This document shows positions 16,522-25,451 of a stretch of 39,542 nt of DNA, one piece after another (position 1 is the first letter of the stretch; each line of letters starts with the position of its first letter). The position numbers and the translations under genes are program-made. Under the pieces are notes generated by a model. It made no database searches and was not told the DNA's origin. It worked only from the letters and a program-made list of their open reading frames with translations. This stretch comes from Tessaracoccus sp. SD287 (lineage in GTDB: Bacteria; Actinomycetota; Actinomycetes; Propionibacteriales; Propionibacteriaceae), in NCBI RefSeq assembly GCF_017355265.1, contig NZ_JADIJQ010000030.1, positions 1 through 39,542 of the forward strand. Reading direction: 5' to 3'.

Positions 16522-17603
16522 AGCACGACCACCGAACGCAGCACCTCGCCGCGCGACATGGCGGCGAAGGCGTCCTCGACCTGGTCGATGCCGATGGTCT
16601 CGGTGACGAAGGCGTCCAGGTCGAACTTGCCCTGGCGGTACAGGTCGATCAGCATCGGGAAGTCGCGCGAGGGCAGGCAGTCGCCGTACCAACTGGACTT
16701 CAGTGCGCCGCCCCGTCCGAAGACGTCGATCAGTGGCAGTTCGATGGTCATGTCGGGGGTGGGCACGCCGACCAGGACGACGGTGCCGGCCAGGTCGCGG
16801 GCGTAGAAGGCCTGCTTGTAGGTCTCGGGGCGGCCGACGGCGTCGACGACCAGGTCGGCGCCGAAGCTGCCGGTGAGTTCGCGGATGGCCTCGATGGGGT
16901 CACGGTCGCGGGAGTTGACGGTGTGGGTGGCCCCGAACCCCTTGGCGGCCTCGAGCTTCCGGTCGTCCAGGTCGACGGCGATGATCGTGGTGGCGCCGGC
17001 CAGCGCGGCACCGGCGATGGCGGCGTTGCCGACCCCGCCGCAGCCGATCACTGCCACCGAGTCACCGCGGCGCACCCCACCGGTGTTCACGGCCGCACCG
17101 AAACCGGCCATGATGCCGCAGCCGAGCAGGCCGGCGGCGGTGGCCGAGGCCTCACGATCGACCTTGGTGCACTGCCCGGCCGCGACCAGGGTCTTCTCGA
17201 TGAAGGCGCCAATGCCGAGCGCCGGGCTGAGTTCAGTGCCGTCGGTGAGGGTCATCTTCTGGGTGGCATTGGCGGTGTTGAAGCAGTACCAGGGCTCACC
17301 CTTGGCGCAGGCGCGGCACTGGCCGCACACGGCCCGCCAGTTGAGGATGACGAAGTCTCCGGGGGCGACCTCGGTGACGCCCGCGCCGACCGCCTCGACG
17401 ACGCCGGCGGCCTCGTGGCCCAGCAGGAAGGGGTAGTCATCGTTGATGCCACCCTGCTTGTAGTGCAGGTCGGTGTGGCAGACGCCGCAGGCCTCGATCT
17501 TGACCACGGCCTCACCGGGGCCCGGGTCGGGGACGATGATGTCGACCAGTTCGACGTCGGCGTCCTTGCTGCGGCTGATGACTCCCTTGACGGTGCTGGG
17601 CAT
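16518..17603 (-). CDS. mscR: S-(hydroxymethyl)mycothiol dehydrogenase / nitrosomycothiol reductase
   Basis: This 361-residue zinc alcohol dehydrogenase oxidises the adduct of formaldehyde with mycothiol using NAD, and also reduces S-nitrosomycothiol. Catalytic zinc ligands are Cys42 ([10 protein letters not shown]) and His63 (GHEAAG). Structural zinc cysteines are 93, 96, 99 and 107 ([17 protein letters not shown]). The NAD motif is [17 protein letters not shown]. The stretch [27 protein letters not shown] is diagnostic of the mycothiol-dependent subgroup. A strong AGGAGG site precedes the ATG at 17603. It implies a mycothiol-using actinobacterium. The hydrolase gene downstream overlaps by 4 nt. 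Confidence 0.92.
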   Translation of the reverse strand: MPSTVKGVISRSKDADVELVDIIVPDPGPGEAVVKIEACGVCHTDLHYKQGGINDDYPFLLGHEAAGVVEAVGAGVTEVAPGDFVILNWRAVCGQCRACAKGEPWYCFNTANATQKMTLTDGTELSPALGIGAFIEKTLVAAGQCTKVDREASATAAGLLGCGIMAGFGAAVNTGGVRRGDSVAVIGCGGVGNAAIAGAALAGATTIIAVDLDDRKLEAAKGFGATHTVNSRDRDPIEAIRELTGSFGADLVVDAVGRPETYKQAFYARDLAGTVVLVGVPTPDMTIELPLIDVFGRGGALKSSWYGDCLPSRDFPMLIDLYRQGKFDLDAFVTETIGIDQVEDAFAAMSRGEVLRSVVVL

Positions 17604-17682
17604 CGTTGTCCTCCTGGTGTGGGCGAAGTGATGGGGCCCAATCTAGGCGCAAAGCCGGCAGCGGTCACCCACGTCCACCGGG

Positions 17683-17724
17683 TTGTCCACAGAGGTTGTG
17701 CACAACTCCGAGACCTGTGGACAG
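17683..17724. promoter_or_regulatory. Cluster of DnaA-box-like 9-mers / nested palindrome
   Basis: In the 145-bp gap between mscR and the LacI-type gene are TTGTCCACA (17683-17691, + strand), TTGTGCACA (17696-17704, within the perfect palindrome GTTGTGCACAAC at 17695-17706) and CTGTCCACA on the minus strand (17716-17724). TTGTCCACA is the consensus DnaA box of high-GC actinobacteria. The outer boxes also form an inverted repeat (TTGTCCACAG with CTGTGGACA), so an operator read by a dimeric regulator is the alternative. Confidence 0.45.
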
Positions 17725-17748
17725 GTGTTGACGGTGAGACCCCTCGGG

Positions 17749-18747
17749 TCATCCGCCAGTGCTCTCCCGCACCACGATCCGCCACGGCACCTGGACGTCC
17801 TCGGCCTCGGTGCGGGTGCCGTTGATGCGTCCCAGCAGCAGCCGCAGCGACTCCCGGGTCAGCGCCTCCAGGTCGGGGGCGACGGTGGTCAGGGTCGGGG
17901 CGGTGAACCGGGTCTCGGCAATGTTGTCGAAGCCGGCCACGGCGATGTCCTGCGGCACCCGCACGCCAGCCTCGCGGCAGGCCTGGAGCGCTCCGACGGC
18001 CATCAGGTCGTTGAAGCAGAAGACGGCGTCCGGGAGCTCGGGCAGCGCCAGCAGTCGCTGCATGGCGCACTTGCCCTCGACCCGCAGGTAGTTGCTGACG
18101 CCCATCTCGTACTCGGGACGACGCGGGCGGCCCGCCGCCGACAGCGCGGCGTGGTAGCCGGCCATGCGCACCGATCCGGTGCCGTCGCTGGACATGTAGC
18201 CGATCACCGCGATCCGTTCCCGACCCAGGTCGATCAGGTGCTCGGTCATCGCCCGGGCCGCCGACACCGAGTCGACCGAGACGTGGTCGTGGTCGGAGGG
18301 AATCGCGCGCTCACCCAACAGCACCATCGGGGTGGTGTCGCTGCGGGCCGAGATCTCCTCGGCGGTCAGGGCCAGCGGCGAGAAGATCAACCCATCGACC
18401 TTGCTGGGCTGCACCCCCGCCATCAAGGCGGCCTCGGCCTCGTGCTCGGCCCGGGTGACGTCCAGGAGCAGGACGTAGCCGCTCTCGGTGGCGGCATCGG
18501 TCAGGCGTGCGGCCAGTTCGGCGAAGTAGGGCCAGTCGATCTGCGGGATGGCCAGGTTCAGGAAGCCCGATCGTCCGTACTTGAGCTGCCGGGCGGTCAG
18601 GTTGGGGCGGTAGCGCAACTCCTGGATGGCGGCCTCGACCTTGGCCCGCGTCGACGCCTTGACGTGGGGCCGGTCGTTGATCACGTTGGATGCCGTCTTC
18701 GGCGAGACCCCCGCCAGCAACGCCACATCCCGAAGAGTCGCAGCCAT
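17749..18747 (-). CDS. LacI-family transcriptional repressor
   Basis: This 332-residue protein has an N-terminal LacI helix-turn-helix at residues 2-25 (TLRDVALLAGVSPKTASNVIN) with hinge KYGRSGFLNLAIPQ. A periplasmic-binding-protein-like effector domain follows: DGLIFSPLAL, VDSVSAARAMTEHLIDLG, AVFCFNDLMAVGAL and IAVAGFDNIAETRFTAPTLTTV. I chose the ATG at 18747 (MAATLRD), since members start a few residues before the HTH; an ATG at 18780 is possible. It is divergent from the ABC transporter/glycosidase operon and almost certainly controls it, releasing DNA when an oligosaccharide or sugar is bound. Candidate operators lie between the two genes. Confidence 0.92.
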   Translation of the reverse strand: MAATLRDVALLAGVSPKTASNVINDRPHVKASTRAKVEAAIQELRYRPNLTARQLKYGRSGFLNLAIPQIDWPYFAELAARLTDAATESGYVLLLDVTRAEHEAEAALMAGVQPSKVDGLIFSPLALTAEEISARSDTTPMVLLGERAIPSDHDHVSVDSVSAARAMTEHLIDLGRERIAVIGYMSSDGTGSVRMAGYHAALSAAGRPRRPEYEMGVSNYLRVEGKCAMQRLLALPELPDAVFCFNDLMAVGALQACREAGVRVPQDIAVAGFDNIAETRFTAPTLTTVAPDLEALTRESLRLLLGRINGTRTEAEDVQVPWRIVVRESTGG

Positions 18748-18789
18748 GGGGCCCACACTATCGGCGTATTGCAGTTTCATCACCAAAGT

Positions 18790-18806
18790 TTTACTACCGT
18801 TGTAAA
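18790..18806. promoter_or_regulatory. Probable LacI-type operator
   Basis: TTTACTACCGTTGTAAA is a 17-bp palindrome with one mismatched pair (arms TTTACTAC and GTTGTAAA). It sits between the divergent repressor and solute-binding protein genes. It overlaps TTGTAA (18800-18805), a possible -35 for the plus strand, which is followed after 17 nt by TAACTT (18823-18828) as a possible -10. Confidence 0.55.
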
Positions 18807-18826
18807 TGCAGTTCGCCCGCTGTAAC

Positions 18827-18839
18827 TTGTGGTTCACAA
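18827..18839. promoter_or_regulatory. Second inverted repeat in the divergent regulatory region
   Basis: TTGTG-gtt-CACAA is a perfect 5+3+5 inverted repeat lying just downstream of the proposed -10 of the transporter operon, 37 bp centre to centre from the first operator. It could be a second repressor site or a site for a global regulator. Confidence 0.35.
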
Positions 18840-18933
18840 CTCCACGTGGGACTCACTGCTGAGCACCCCACTGAACACCCGCCGGCGTCGTTGCCCCGGG
18901 TGCGGTCCTTCCGCCGTCCTGAAAGGGAACACC

Positions 18934-20271
18934 ATGTTCAATCCCACTCCATCGGCCGCCTTCAGTCGCCGCGGCATCCTGTCCGCCGGGCTGGGCGTCG
19001 GTGCCCTCGGCGTGCTCAGCGCGTGCGGCGGCAGCTCTGCCACGGACACCCCGACCGCCACCGGGGACGGTGGCAAGGGAGGTTACACAGGCCCCAATGT
19101 CGACCTGGTCTTCTGGAACGGCTTCACCGGTGGTGACGGTGCCTTCATGAAGAAGCTGGTCGACCAGTTCAATGGCGAGAACGCCAACATCAAGGTGAGC
19201 ATGCAGGTCATGCAGTGGGCCGACTACTACACCAAGCTGCCCACCGCGGTCACCGCGGACAAGGGGCCCGACATCGCCGTCATGCACGTCGACTCGGTGG
19301 CCACCAATGCCGCCCGCAAGATCATCCAGCCGCTGGACGACGTGGCCACGGGCCTGGAACTGTCCGAGGACGACTTCGCACCAGTGCCCTGGAAGGCCGG
19401 CATCTACAAGGACGTGCGCTACGCCATCCCGCTGGACGTGCACCCGCTCGGCTTCTTCTACAACAAGACCCTGATGGAGCAGGCCGGTCTCGACCCCGAG
19501 AAGCCGCCGCTCGACAACAACTCCTACATGGACGCCCTCGACAAGCTCAAGGCGAAGGGCATCCAGGGACACTGGGCCAGCCCCTTCCCGTTCACCGGCG
19601 GCCTGTCGGTGATCTCGCTGATCCACCAGTTCGGCGGCTCCCTGTTCAACGAGGACGCCACCGAGGCCACCTACAACGACGAAGCCGGGGTCAAGGCGTT
19701 CACCTGGTTCCAGGACCTCGTCAAGAACGGCTACTCCCCGGCGAAGGTCGACCAGGACGCCGACTTCCTGGCCCTGCAGAACGGCAAGAATGCGTTCAAC
19801 TGGAACGGCATCTGGTCGCTCAACACCCTGGCCGAGAAGAAGGACCTGAAGTGGGGCGTGTCCAGACTGCCCATGATTGGTGAGAGGAACGGCGCCTGGG
19901 CCGGTTCGCACCAGTTCGTCCTGCCCACTCAGAAGAGCCCCGACTCCAACAAGGACCAGGCCTCGCGGGTCTTCCTCAACTGGATCTCGCAGCACTCCCT
20001 GGAATGGGCCAAGGGCGGCCAGGTGCCGGCCCGCAACTCGGTGCGTGAATCGGCCGAGTTCACGGCGCTCCCCGGTCAGGCCGAACTGGCCAAGCAGATC
20101 GACGACCTGGTCTTCCTGCCGGCCATTCCCGGTATCGGTGACGCGGGTGCCGAGTTCGACAAGGCACTCAACGAGATCATCCTCGGCCAGAAGGATGTGA
20201 AGCCCAGCCTGGATGCCGCCGTGGAGCGTGCCACCAAGATCCTCCAGGCCAACGTCAAGAAGTACGGCTGA
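18934..20271 (+). CDS. Carbohydrate ABC transporter solute-binding lipoprotein
   Basis: This 445-residue extracellular binding protein of the family 1 (oligosaccharide) type captures the sugar for the permeases encoded next. The N-terminus has a twin-arginine motif (FSRRGILSAG) and a lipobox ending in LSAC at Cys31, so it is probably a Tat-exported lipoprotein. Typical motifs follow: VDLVFWNGFTGGDGAFMKKLVDQFN, DYYTKLPTAVTADKGPDIAV, YAIPLDVHPLGFFYNKTLMEQAG and GIWSLNT. The ATG at 18934 has GAAAGGGA about 6 nt upstream. It is the first gene of the operon, and the permease gene starts 4 nt after its stop. Confidence 0.93.
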   Translation: MFNPTPSAAFSRRGILSAGLGVGALGVLSACGGSSATDTPTATGDGGKGGYTGPNVDLVFWNGFTGGDGAFMKKLVDQFNGENANIKVSMQVMQWADYYTKLPTAVTADKGPDIAVMHVDSVATNAARKIIQPLDDVATGLELSEDDFAPVPWKAGIYKDVRYAIPLDVHPLGFFYNKTLMEQAGLDPEKPPLDNNSYMDALDKLKAKGIQGHWASPFPFTGGLSVISLIHQFGGSLFNEDATEATYNDEAGVKAFTWFQDLVKNGYSPAKVDQDADFLALQNGKNAFNWNGIWSLNTLAEKKDLKWGVSRLPMIGERNGAWAGSHQFVLPTQKSPDSNKDQASRVFLNWISQHSLEWAKGGQVPARNSVRESAEFTALPGQAELAKQIDDLVFLPAIPGIGDAGAEFDKALNEIILGQKDVKPSLDAAVERATKILQANVKKYG

Positions 20272-20275
20272 GACC

Positions 20276-21274
20276 ATGACCTCTGGTCCGCTCACTGATG
20301 CGCGTCCGTCCTCGACCACGGGGACGGGCGCGCCTCGGCGTCGCCGTCAGCGGTTGTACGGCAACCCGTTCGTGCCCTGGCTGTTCCTGGCGCCGTTCCT
20401 GCTGCTGTTCGTGGGTTTCGTCGTGGTGCCCGCCATCTACGGTCTGTGGATCTCGCTCCACGACTGGGACTTCACCCTGGAGCGCCGGCCCTTTGTGGGG
20501 CTGCAGAACTACAAGGACATCTTCGACAGCGGTGCGGTGATCAGTGAGCCGTTCTGGAACGGCATGCGCAACACCGGCCTGTTCGTCCTGTTGAGCGTGC
20601 CCTTCCTGGTGGCGCTGCCGCTGGCGCTGGCGCTGCTGCTCAACCGCGAGTTCCCCGGACGCACCTTCTTCCGGGCGACGTTCTTCGCCCCCTACGTGCT
20701 GGGCGTCGCGGTCATCGGCGTGATGTGGCGCTACCTGCTCGACGGCCAGTTCGGTTTCATCAACTACATCTTCGGCACCGACGTCCAGTGGACGACCTCG
20801 CAGCCGTGGGCCTGGATCGCGCTGGTGGGCGTCACGGTGTGGTGGACGATCGGCTTCAACGCCATCATCTACATGGCCGGTCTTGCCGACATCCCCACCG
20901 AGCACTACGAGGCCGCGTCCCTGGACGGTGCCTCGCCGTGGCAGAAGTTCCTCTACATCACCCTGCCGGGGCTGCGTCCGGTGCTGATCTTCATCTTCAT
21001 CACCACGGTGCTGGCCAGCGCCAACATGTTTGGCCAGTCCTACCTGATCACCAATGGCGGGCCGACCGAGTCGACCCGGACCGTGCTGATGGTGATGACC
21101 GACCTTGGCTTCGGTCAGTCCCGCGCCGGTGCGGCAGCCGCGGAGTCCTTCATCCTGGCCCTGTTCCTGGCGCTGGTCTCGGTGGTCCAGTTCTGGCTGC
21201 TGCGTGACCGGGGTGCCGCGCTGGAACGTCGAGCCGCCAAGACCATTAAGCGCGAAACGAAGGGAGCCCTGTGA
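20276..21274 (+). CDS. Carbohydrate ABC transporter permease (MalF-type)
   Basis: This 332-residue inner-membrane permease has six to seven helices. The first follows a basic N-terminus (GAPRRRRQRLYGNPFVPWLFLAPFLLLFVGFVVVP), and PAIYGLWISLHDWDF is typical of the MalF/UgpA group. The EAA loop that contacts the ATPase is EHYEAASLDGASPWQKFLYITLPGLRPVL. The ATG is 4 nt after the solute-binding protein stop, and the stop codon shares its A with the ATG of the next permease. No ATPase gene follows, so a shared MsiK-like ATPase encoded elsewhere is expected. Confidence 0.93.
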   Translation: MTSGPLTDARPSSTTGTGAPRRRRQRLYGNPFVPWLFLAPFLLLFVGFVVVPAIYGLWISLHDWDFTLERRPFVGLQNYKDIFDSGAVISEPFWNGMRNTGLFVLLSVPFLVALPLALALLLNREFPGRTFFRATFFAPYVLGVAVIGVMWRYLLDGQFGFINYIFGTDVQWTTSQPWAWIALVGVTVWWTIGFNAIIYMAGLADIPTEHYEAASLDGASPWQKFLYITLPGLRPVLIFIFITTVLASANMFGQSYLITNGGPTESTRTVLMVMTDLGFGQSRAGAAAAESFILALFLALVSVVQFWLLRDRGAALERRAAKTIKRETKGAL

Positions 21275-22101
21275 TGAGGCGCGCCACCCGCAATCCGTTC
21301 TTCTGGCTGTTGCTGGTCGTCATCGCCCTGGTCTTCGTGGGCCCCATCGTCTACATGTTGTTGACCTCACTGAAGACCAACGTCGACGCCCAGACCGCAC
21401 CGCCCTCGCTGCTGCCCCGCGAGTGGACCCTGCAGGCCTTCACCACCCTGTTCAACGACCCCGGGGCACCGGTGCTGTCGTGGCTGTTGAACTCGTTCCT
21501 GATCGCCTCGATCTTTGCCGTGGTGTCGGTGCTGATCTGCGCCATGGCCGGCTACGCGGTCGCCCGGATGAAGTTCGCCGGACGCAATGCCATCTTCGGT
21601 CTGATCATCTCGACCATGTTCATTCCCGGCTTCGTGTTCCTGATGCCGAACTTCGAACTGCTGAGCAAGCTCGGCTGGCTCGACAGTTACCAGGCACTGA
21701 TCCTGCCGGGAGCCGCCAGCGCCTTCGGGTTGTTCTTCATGCGCCAGTTCTTCCTGTCCCTGCCCTACGAGCTGGAGGAGTCGGCACGCCTGGACGGGGC
21801 TGGCGCCTTCCGCACCTTCTTCTCGATCATGCTGCCCAATGCCCGTCCCGCCGTGGTGACGTTGCTGGTGCTGCAGTTCCTGGCCAACTGGAACGACTTC
21901 CTGTGGCCGCTGTACGTGCTGTTCAGTGAGGACATGTTGACCCTGCCGGTCGGCCTGTCACGCCTGCAGGGTTCCTACACCATTGACTATCCCGTGATCA
22001 TGGCCGGCGCCTCGCTGGCGGCGGTCCCGGTGTTGATCCTGTTCATCTTCGTCCAGCGCTACGTCATCCAGGGCGTGGCTGCCAGCGGCCTCAAGGGCTG
22101 A
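21274..22101 (+). CDS. Carbohydrate ABC transporter permease (MalG-type)
   Basis: This 275-residue partner permease has six helices. It opens with NPFFWLLLVVIALVFVGPIVYMLLTSLKT, and its EAA loop is YELEESARLDGAGAFRTFFSIMLPNARPA. The motif ANWNDFLWPLYVLFSEDMLTLPVGL is typical of the MalG/UgpE group. The start is the ATG at 21274 inside TGATG, with AGGGAG 7 nt upstream; a GTG at 21271 would overlap by 4 nt instead. It completes the membrane part of the importer. Confidence 0.93.
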   Translation: MRRATRNPFFWLLLVVIALVFVGPIVYMLLTSLKTNVDAQTAPPSLLPREWTLQAFTTLFNDPGAPVLSWLLNSFLIASIFAVVSVLICAMAGYAVARMKFAGRNAIFGLIISTMFIPGFVFLMPNFELLSKLGWLDSYQALILPGAASAFGLFFMRQFFLSLPYELEESARLDGAGAFRTFFSIMLPNARPAVVTLLVLQFLANWNDFLWPLYVLFSEDMLTLPVGLSRLQGSYTIDYPVIMAGASLAAVPVLILFIFVQRYVIQGVAASGLKG

Positions 22102-22126
22102 GCCCCTCAACCACCAGGAGACAACG

Positions 22127-24376
22127 ATGTCCCGCACCACCCCACCCCGCCGCCTGCGGCGATGGCTCGCGGTCGCCGTGGCCGCCTGCCTGTCCTGGGC
22201 GCTGGTCGCCCCCGCCCAGGCCGCCACCGACACCTACACCAACCCGATCTCGTCGTCCTATGCCGACACCTACGCCGACCCTGCCGTCATCCAGGGCAAG
22301 GACGGCTGGTGGTACACCTACGCCACCGCCGACCCGCTGCGTTCGGGTGGGCCCAGCGTCGTCGGGCACATCAGCCGCACCCGTGACTGGATGACCTGGG
22401 AGTACGTGGGCCCGATCTTCACCGACGCGAACCGTCCGTCCTACGCCGCCCCCAATGCCGGGCTGTGGGCACCCGACGTGCGCTACATCCAGGGCCGTTA
22501 CGTCATGTACTTCACCGTCACCGACACCACCCTGAACCCGGGTGGGGACAGCGCCATTGGTGTCGCCACCGCCGACTCACCGGCCGGCCCCTGGGTCGCG
22601 GCAGATGCCCCGATCGTGCCGCCCCGGGCGAACAACCCCGGCGACTACTTCTGGACGTTCGACCCCAGCGGATTCACCGACACCGACGGCAACCAGTACC
22701 TGTACTGGGGCTCCTACTACGGCGGGGTCCACGTCACCCGGGTCACCGCCGATGGGCTCAGCGTCGTCGGTGAACCCACCCAGGTCGGCGCCTGGGACCG
22801 TTACGAGGGCAGCTACGTCGTCGAGCACGACGGCTGGTACTACCTGATGGCGTCCTCGGCGAACTGCTGCGCCGGCCCCTCGACCGGCTACTCGGTCTTC
22901 ACCGGACGCTCGAAGTCGCCGATGGGTCCGTTCCTGGACAAGGATGGCCGCGACCTGAACGCCTCGGTCACCGGAGGCACCCTGGTCGTCACCCAGAACG
23001 GCAACACCTGGATCGGTGCCGGCCACAACGCCATGTTCACCGATGCGGCGGGACGCGACTGGCTGCTCTACCACGCCATCGACAAGGACAACCCGTGGCT
23101 GAACGAGCCGCACGGCATCAACCGCCGCCCAATGTTGATGGACCCCATTGACTGGATCGACGGCTGGCCCGTCGTCAACGCCGGCGCCGGACCGTCCGAC
23201 AAGCCCATGCCTGCCCCGGTGACCACCTCGCTGCTCAGCGCCACCCCCTGGGACCCCGCCTCGGGCATTCAGCGGGCGACCCGGGTCACCGACGCCCAGG
23301 GCGGCGACTCGGCCCGCATCCGCGGCACCTCCACCACCTCCGACGTCCCGGCCGGTGACTTCCGGCTGCGGTTCGACCTCAAGGCCGACGAGTCGATGAA
23401 CGTCTTCATCGGCAAGAACAACCAGGTCAAGGTGATCGTCGATGCCGAGGCCGGCACCCTGACCGTCAAGGCCGGCGGGGCCAGCGCGACCGACACCCTG
23501 CCCGCCATGGCCGGCTGGACGACGGTGGTCGTCGAACTGGACCGTGGCCGGCTCACCGCCTCGGTCTCGATGGAGGACCTGGCCGACCCGGCCGCGGTCG
23601 TCCGTCTTGACGTGCCAGGCTTCACCCTGGCCAAGGGTCCGGTGCGGTTCATCGGCCAGGGTCTGGTCGACAACCTGACCGTCGCCAGACCGGCGATCGA
23701 GGCCACCACGTTGAGCCCCCAACCCCGGGCCACCAACCTGCTGTACGCCGACCAGTTCAATGGCCCCGGCCTCGACCCCTCGTGGTCGTGGGTGCGCCCC
23801 CAGGGTGACACCACCGTCGCCAACGGTGGCCTGGTCTGGCCCCTGAAGGCCGTCGACATCGTTGGCACCGGCAACAGCGGCGCCCTGTTGCTGCGCGACG
23901 CCCCGGACGGTGACTGGGTCGCCACCGTGAAGTTCACCCTCGACCTGGGTGCCAACACCAACGACCGCAACTACCAGCAGGCCGGTCTGGTCGTCCATCG
24001 CAGCGATGACGACTTCGCCCGGTTGGGCTCGGTGTCGATCTGGGGCACCCGCACCGTCGAGTACGGCCGGGAACGCTCGGCCGGCCCGGGGGCAGGTTTG
24101 ACCTGGGGTGGTGCCATCATCGGCGCCAGCAACCCGACCATGTACCTGCGCATCGCCCACCACCAGCAGCCCAATGGTGAGCGTCTGTACCGGGCAGCGA
24201 TCAGCCATGACGGCGTGAACTGGACGTGGGGAGCCACCTGGACCTTTGAGGCCGGCACCACCCCCCGGATCGGTCTGTACGCCGGCGGCGGGTCGCAGTT
24301 CAACACGGTGGCCACCTTCGACTGGTTCACCCTCAGCGGCGCCACCAACGTCCCCGGCACCTGGCCGCAGCCGTGA
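22127..24376 (+). CDS. Secreted multidomain GH43 glycosidase (arabinanase/arabinofuranosidase type)
   Basis: This 749-residue exported enzyme has a Sec signal peptide at residues 1-33 (basic start, ALVAPAQAA). The GH43 five-bladed propeller spans about 35-350. The family triad fits Asp51 (ADPAV, base), Asp179 (TFDPSG, pKa modulator) and Glu227 (RYEGSYV, acid). A cysteine pair (NCCAGPSTGYSV) follows. Residues about 365-535 form a beta-sandwich of unknown kind. Residues about 540-745 look like the concanavalin-like C-terminal domain of GH43/beta-xylosidase proteins (YADQFNGPGLDPSWSWVRP through FDWFTLSG). It would cut an arabinose- or xylose-containing polysaccharide outside the cell. AGGAG lies 8 nt before the ATG. 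The stop overlaps the GTG of the next GH43. Confidence 0.88.
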   Translation: MSRTTPPRRLRRWLAVAVAACLSWALVAPAQAATDTYTNPISSSYADTYADPAVIQGKDGWWYTYATADPLRSGGPSVVGHISRTRDWMTWEYVGPIFTDANRPSYAAPNAGLWAPDVRYIQGRYVMYFTVTDTTLNPGGDSAIGVATADSPAGPWVAADAPIVPPRANNPGDYFWTFDPSGFTDTDGNQYLYWGSYYGGVHVTRVTADGLSVVGEPTQVGAWDRYEGSYVVEHDGWYYLMASSANCCAGPSTGYSVFTGRSKSPMGPFLDKDGRDLNASVTGGTLVVTQNGNTWIGAGHNAMFTDAAGRDWLLYHAIDKDNPWLNEPHGINRRPMLMDPIDWIDGWPVVNAGAGPSDKPMPAPVTTSLLSATPWDPASGIQRATRVTDAQGGDSARIRGTSTTSDVPAGDFRLRFDLKADESMNVFIGKNNQVKVIVDAEAGTLTVKAGGASATDTLPAMAGWTTVVVELDRGRLTASVSMEDLADPAAVVRLDVPGFTLAKGPVRFIGQGLVDNLTVARPAIEATTLSPQPRATNLLYADQFNGPGLDPSWSWVRPQGDTTVANGGLVWPLKAVDIVGTGNSGALLLRDAPDGDWVATVKFTLDLGANTNDRNYQQAGLVVHRSDDDFARLGSVSIWGTRTVEYGRERSAGPGAGLTWGGAIIGASNPTMYLRIAHHQQPNGERLYRAAISHDGVNWTWGATWTFEAGTTPRIGLYAGGGSQFNTVATFDWFTLSGATNVPGTWPQP

Positions 24377-25404
24377 GGGCTGCCGCCGTCGGCCTTGGGC
24401 TGGCCCTGCTGCTCGCGCTCGCGGGCTGCAGCGGCCAGCCCGGCTCGTCCCAGCAGAGCGCCACGTCGGCGACCTCCGCCTCGTCCACAGGAGCCAGCAT
24501 GGGGTTCACCAACCCGGTCTACCCGAACAACTTCCCCGACCCGCAGATCATCGCCGACGACGCCGGCGGCTACCTGGCCATCGCCACCAACGGCAACGGG
24601 ATGAATGTGCAGGTGCTGACCAGCCCCGACATGGTGACCTGGGTGCAGGGCAGTGATGCGCTGCCACAGGTCGCCCCGTGGTCGAGTTCGGGCAAGGTCT
24701 GGGCGCCCGAGATCATCAAGTGGACCGACGGCAGCTATCGCCTCTACTACACGACCAAGGCACCCGACCCCGCCTGGCAGTGCGTCTCGGTGGCCGTCAG
24801 CGACACCGCCGCCGGACCCTACACCGACTCCTCGTCGGCGCCGCTGATGTGCGAGATCGACGAAGGCGGCTCGATCGATGCCAGCCCGTTCATCGACGCG
24901 TCCGGCAAGGCCTGGCTGTACTGGAAGAACGACGGCAATGCCAAGGGTGTCGACACGTTCATCAAGGTGGCGGCACTGGCCGCGGACGGCAAGACCGTCA
25001 CCGGCCCCACCACCAACCTGTTCAAGCAGGACCTGGCCTGGGAGGGCAACCTGGTCGAGGGTCCGGCGCTGGTCCAGATCGACGGCCTGATCCACCTGTT
25101 CTACTCCGCCAATGACTACGGATCGGACAGGTACGCCGTCGGCCATGCGGTGGCCGAGAGCCCCACCGGCCCGTTCGTCAAGGACCCCGACCCGGTGCTG
25201 GTCACCAATGAGGTCGCCGCCGGGCCGGGACACAACCAGATGATCAAGGTCGGTGAGCAGTGGTGGATGGTCTACCACGCCTGGGTGCCCGGCGAGGTCG
25301 GCAACCAGGTCACTGGGCGCCAGATGTGGCTGTCCACCGTCGATTTCGACGGCCGTGACGTCACCGTGCAACCGCCCACCGTCGACCAGCCCGCCACACC
25401 CTGA
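24373..25404 (+). CDS. GH43 glycosidase lipoprotein
   Basis: This 343-residue surface-anchored enzyme has a lipobox LAGC with Cys19, then a Ser/Thr/Ala linker to about residue 42. The GH43 domain starts at GFTNPVYPNNFPDPQI. The probable triad is Asp56 (FPDPQ), Asp169 (SIDASPF) and Glu229 (LVEGPAL). The remaining propeller motifs are WAPEIIKWTDGSYRLYYTTK and GPGHNQMIKVGEQWWMVYHAW. It is translated from a GTG that overlaps the stop of the preceding GH43 as GTGA. It probably trims oligosaccharides from the secreted enzyme at the cell surface before uptake. Arabinofuranosidase or arabinanase activity is likely, but the subfamily cannot be fixed by eye. Confidence 0.88.
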   Translation: MRAAAVGLGLALLLALAGCSGQPGSSQQSATSATSASSTGASMGFTNPVYPNNFPDPQIIADDAGGYLAIATNGNGMNVQVLTSPDMVTWVQGSDALPQVAPWSSSGKVWAPEIIKWTDGSYRLYYTTKAPDPAWQCVSVAVSDTAAGPYTDSSSAPLMCEIDEGGSIDASPFIDASGKAWLYWKNDGNAKGVDTFIKVAALAADGKTVTGPTTNLFKQDLAWEGNLVEGPALVQIDGLIHLFYSANDYGSDRYAVGHAVAESPTGPFVKDPDPVLVTNEVAAGPGHNQMIKVGEQWWMVYHAWVPGEVGNQVTGRQMWLSTVDFDGRDVTVQPPTVDQPATP

Positions 25405-25451
25405 CTGCCCCACCCTGAGTGCCCACACCCTGACAGACCGGAGACCAACGA

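Noticed and set aside
16522..16692. N-terminal extension of the MBL-fold protein
   Set aside because: It lies inside mscR in another frame. The GTG at 16521 with GTGA overlap explains the start better.
14674..16806. 710-codon plus-strand open frame
   Set aside because: It runs antisense through DUF2332 and MBL genes and into mscR, which have clear family motifs. Long antisense frames are common at this GC content.
17683..17724. Chromosomal replication origin
   Set aside because: Only three boxes are seen, there is no AT-rich unwinding region, and no dnaA, dnaN, gyrB or parAB genes flank it.
22577..24208. 543-codon minus-strand open frame
   Set aside because: It is antisense to the secreted GH43 and is Gly/Val/Asp-rich nonsense.
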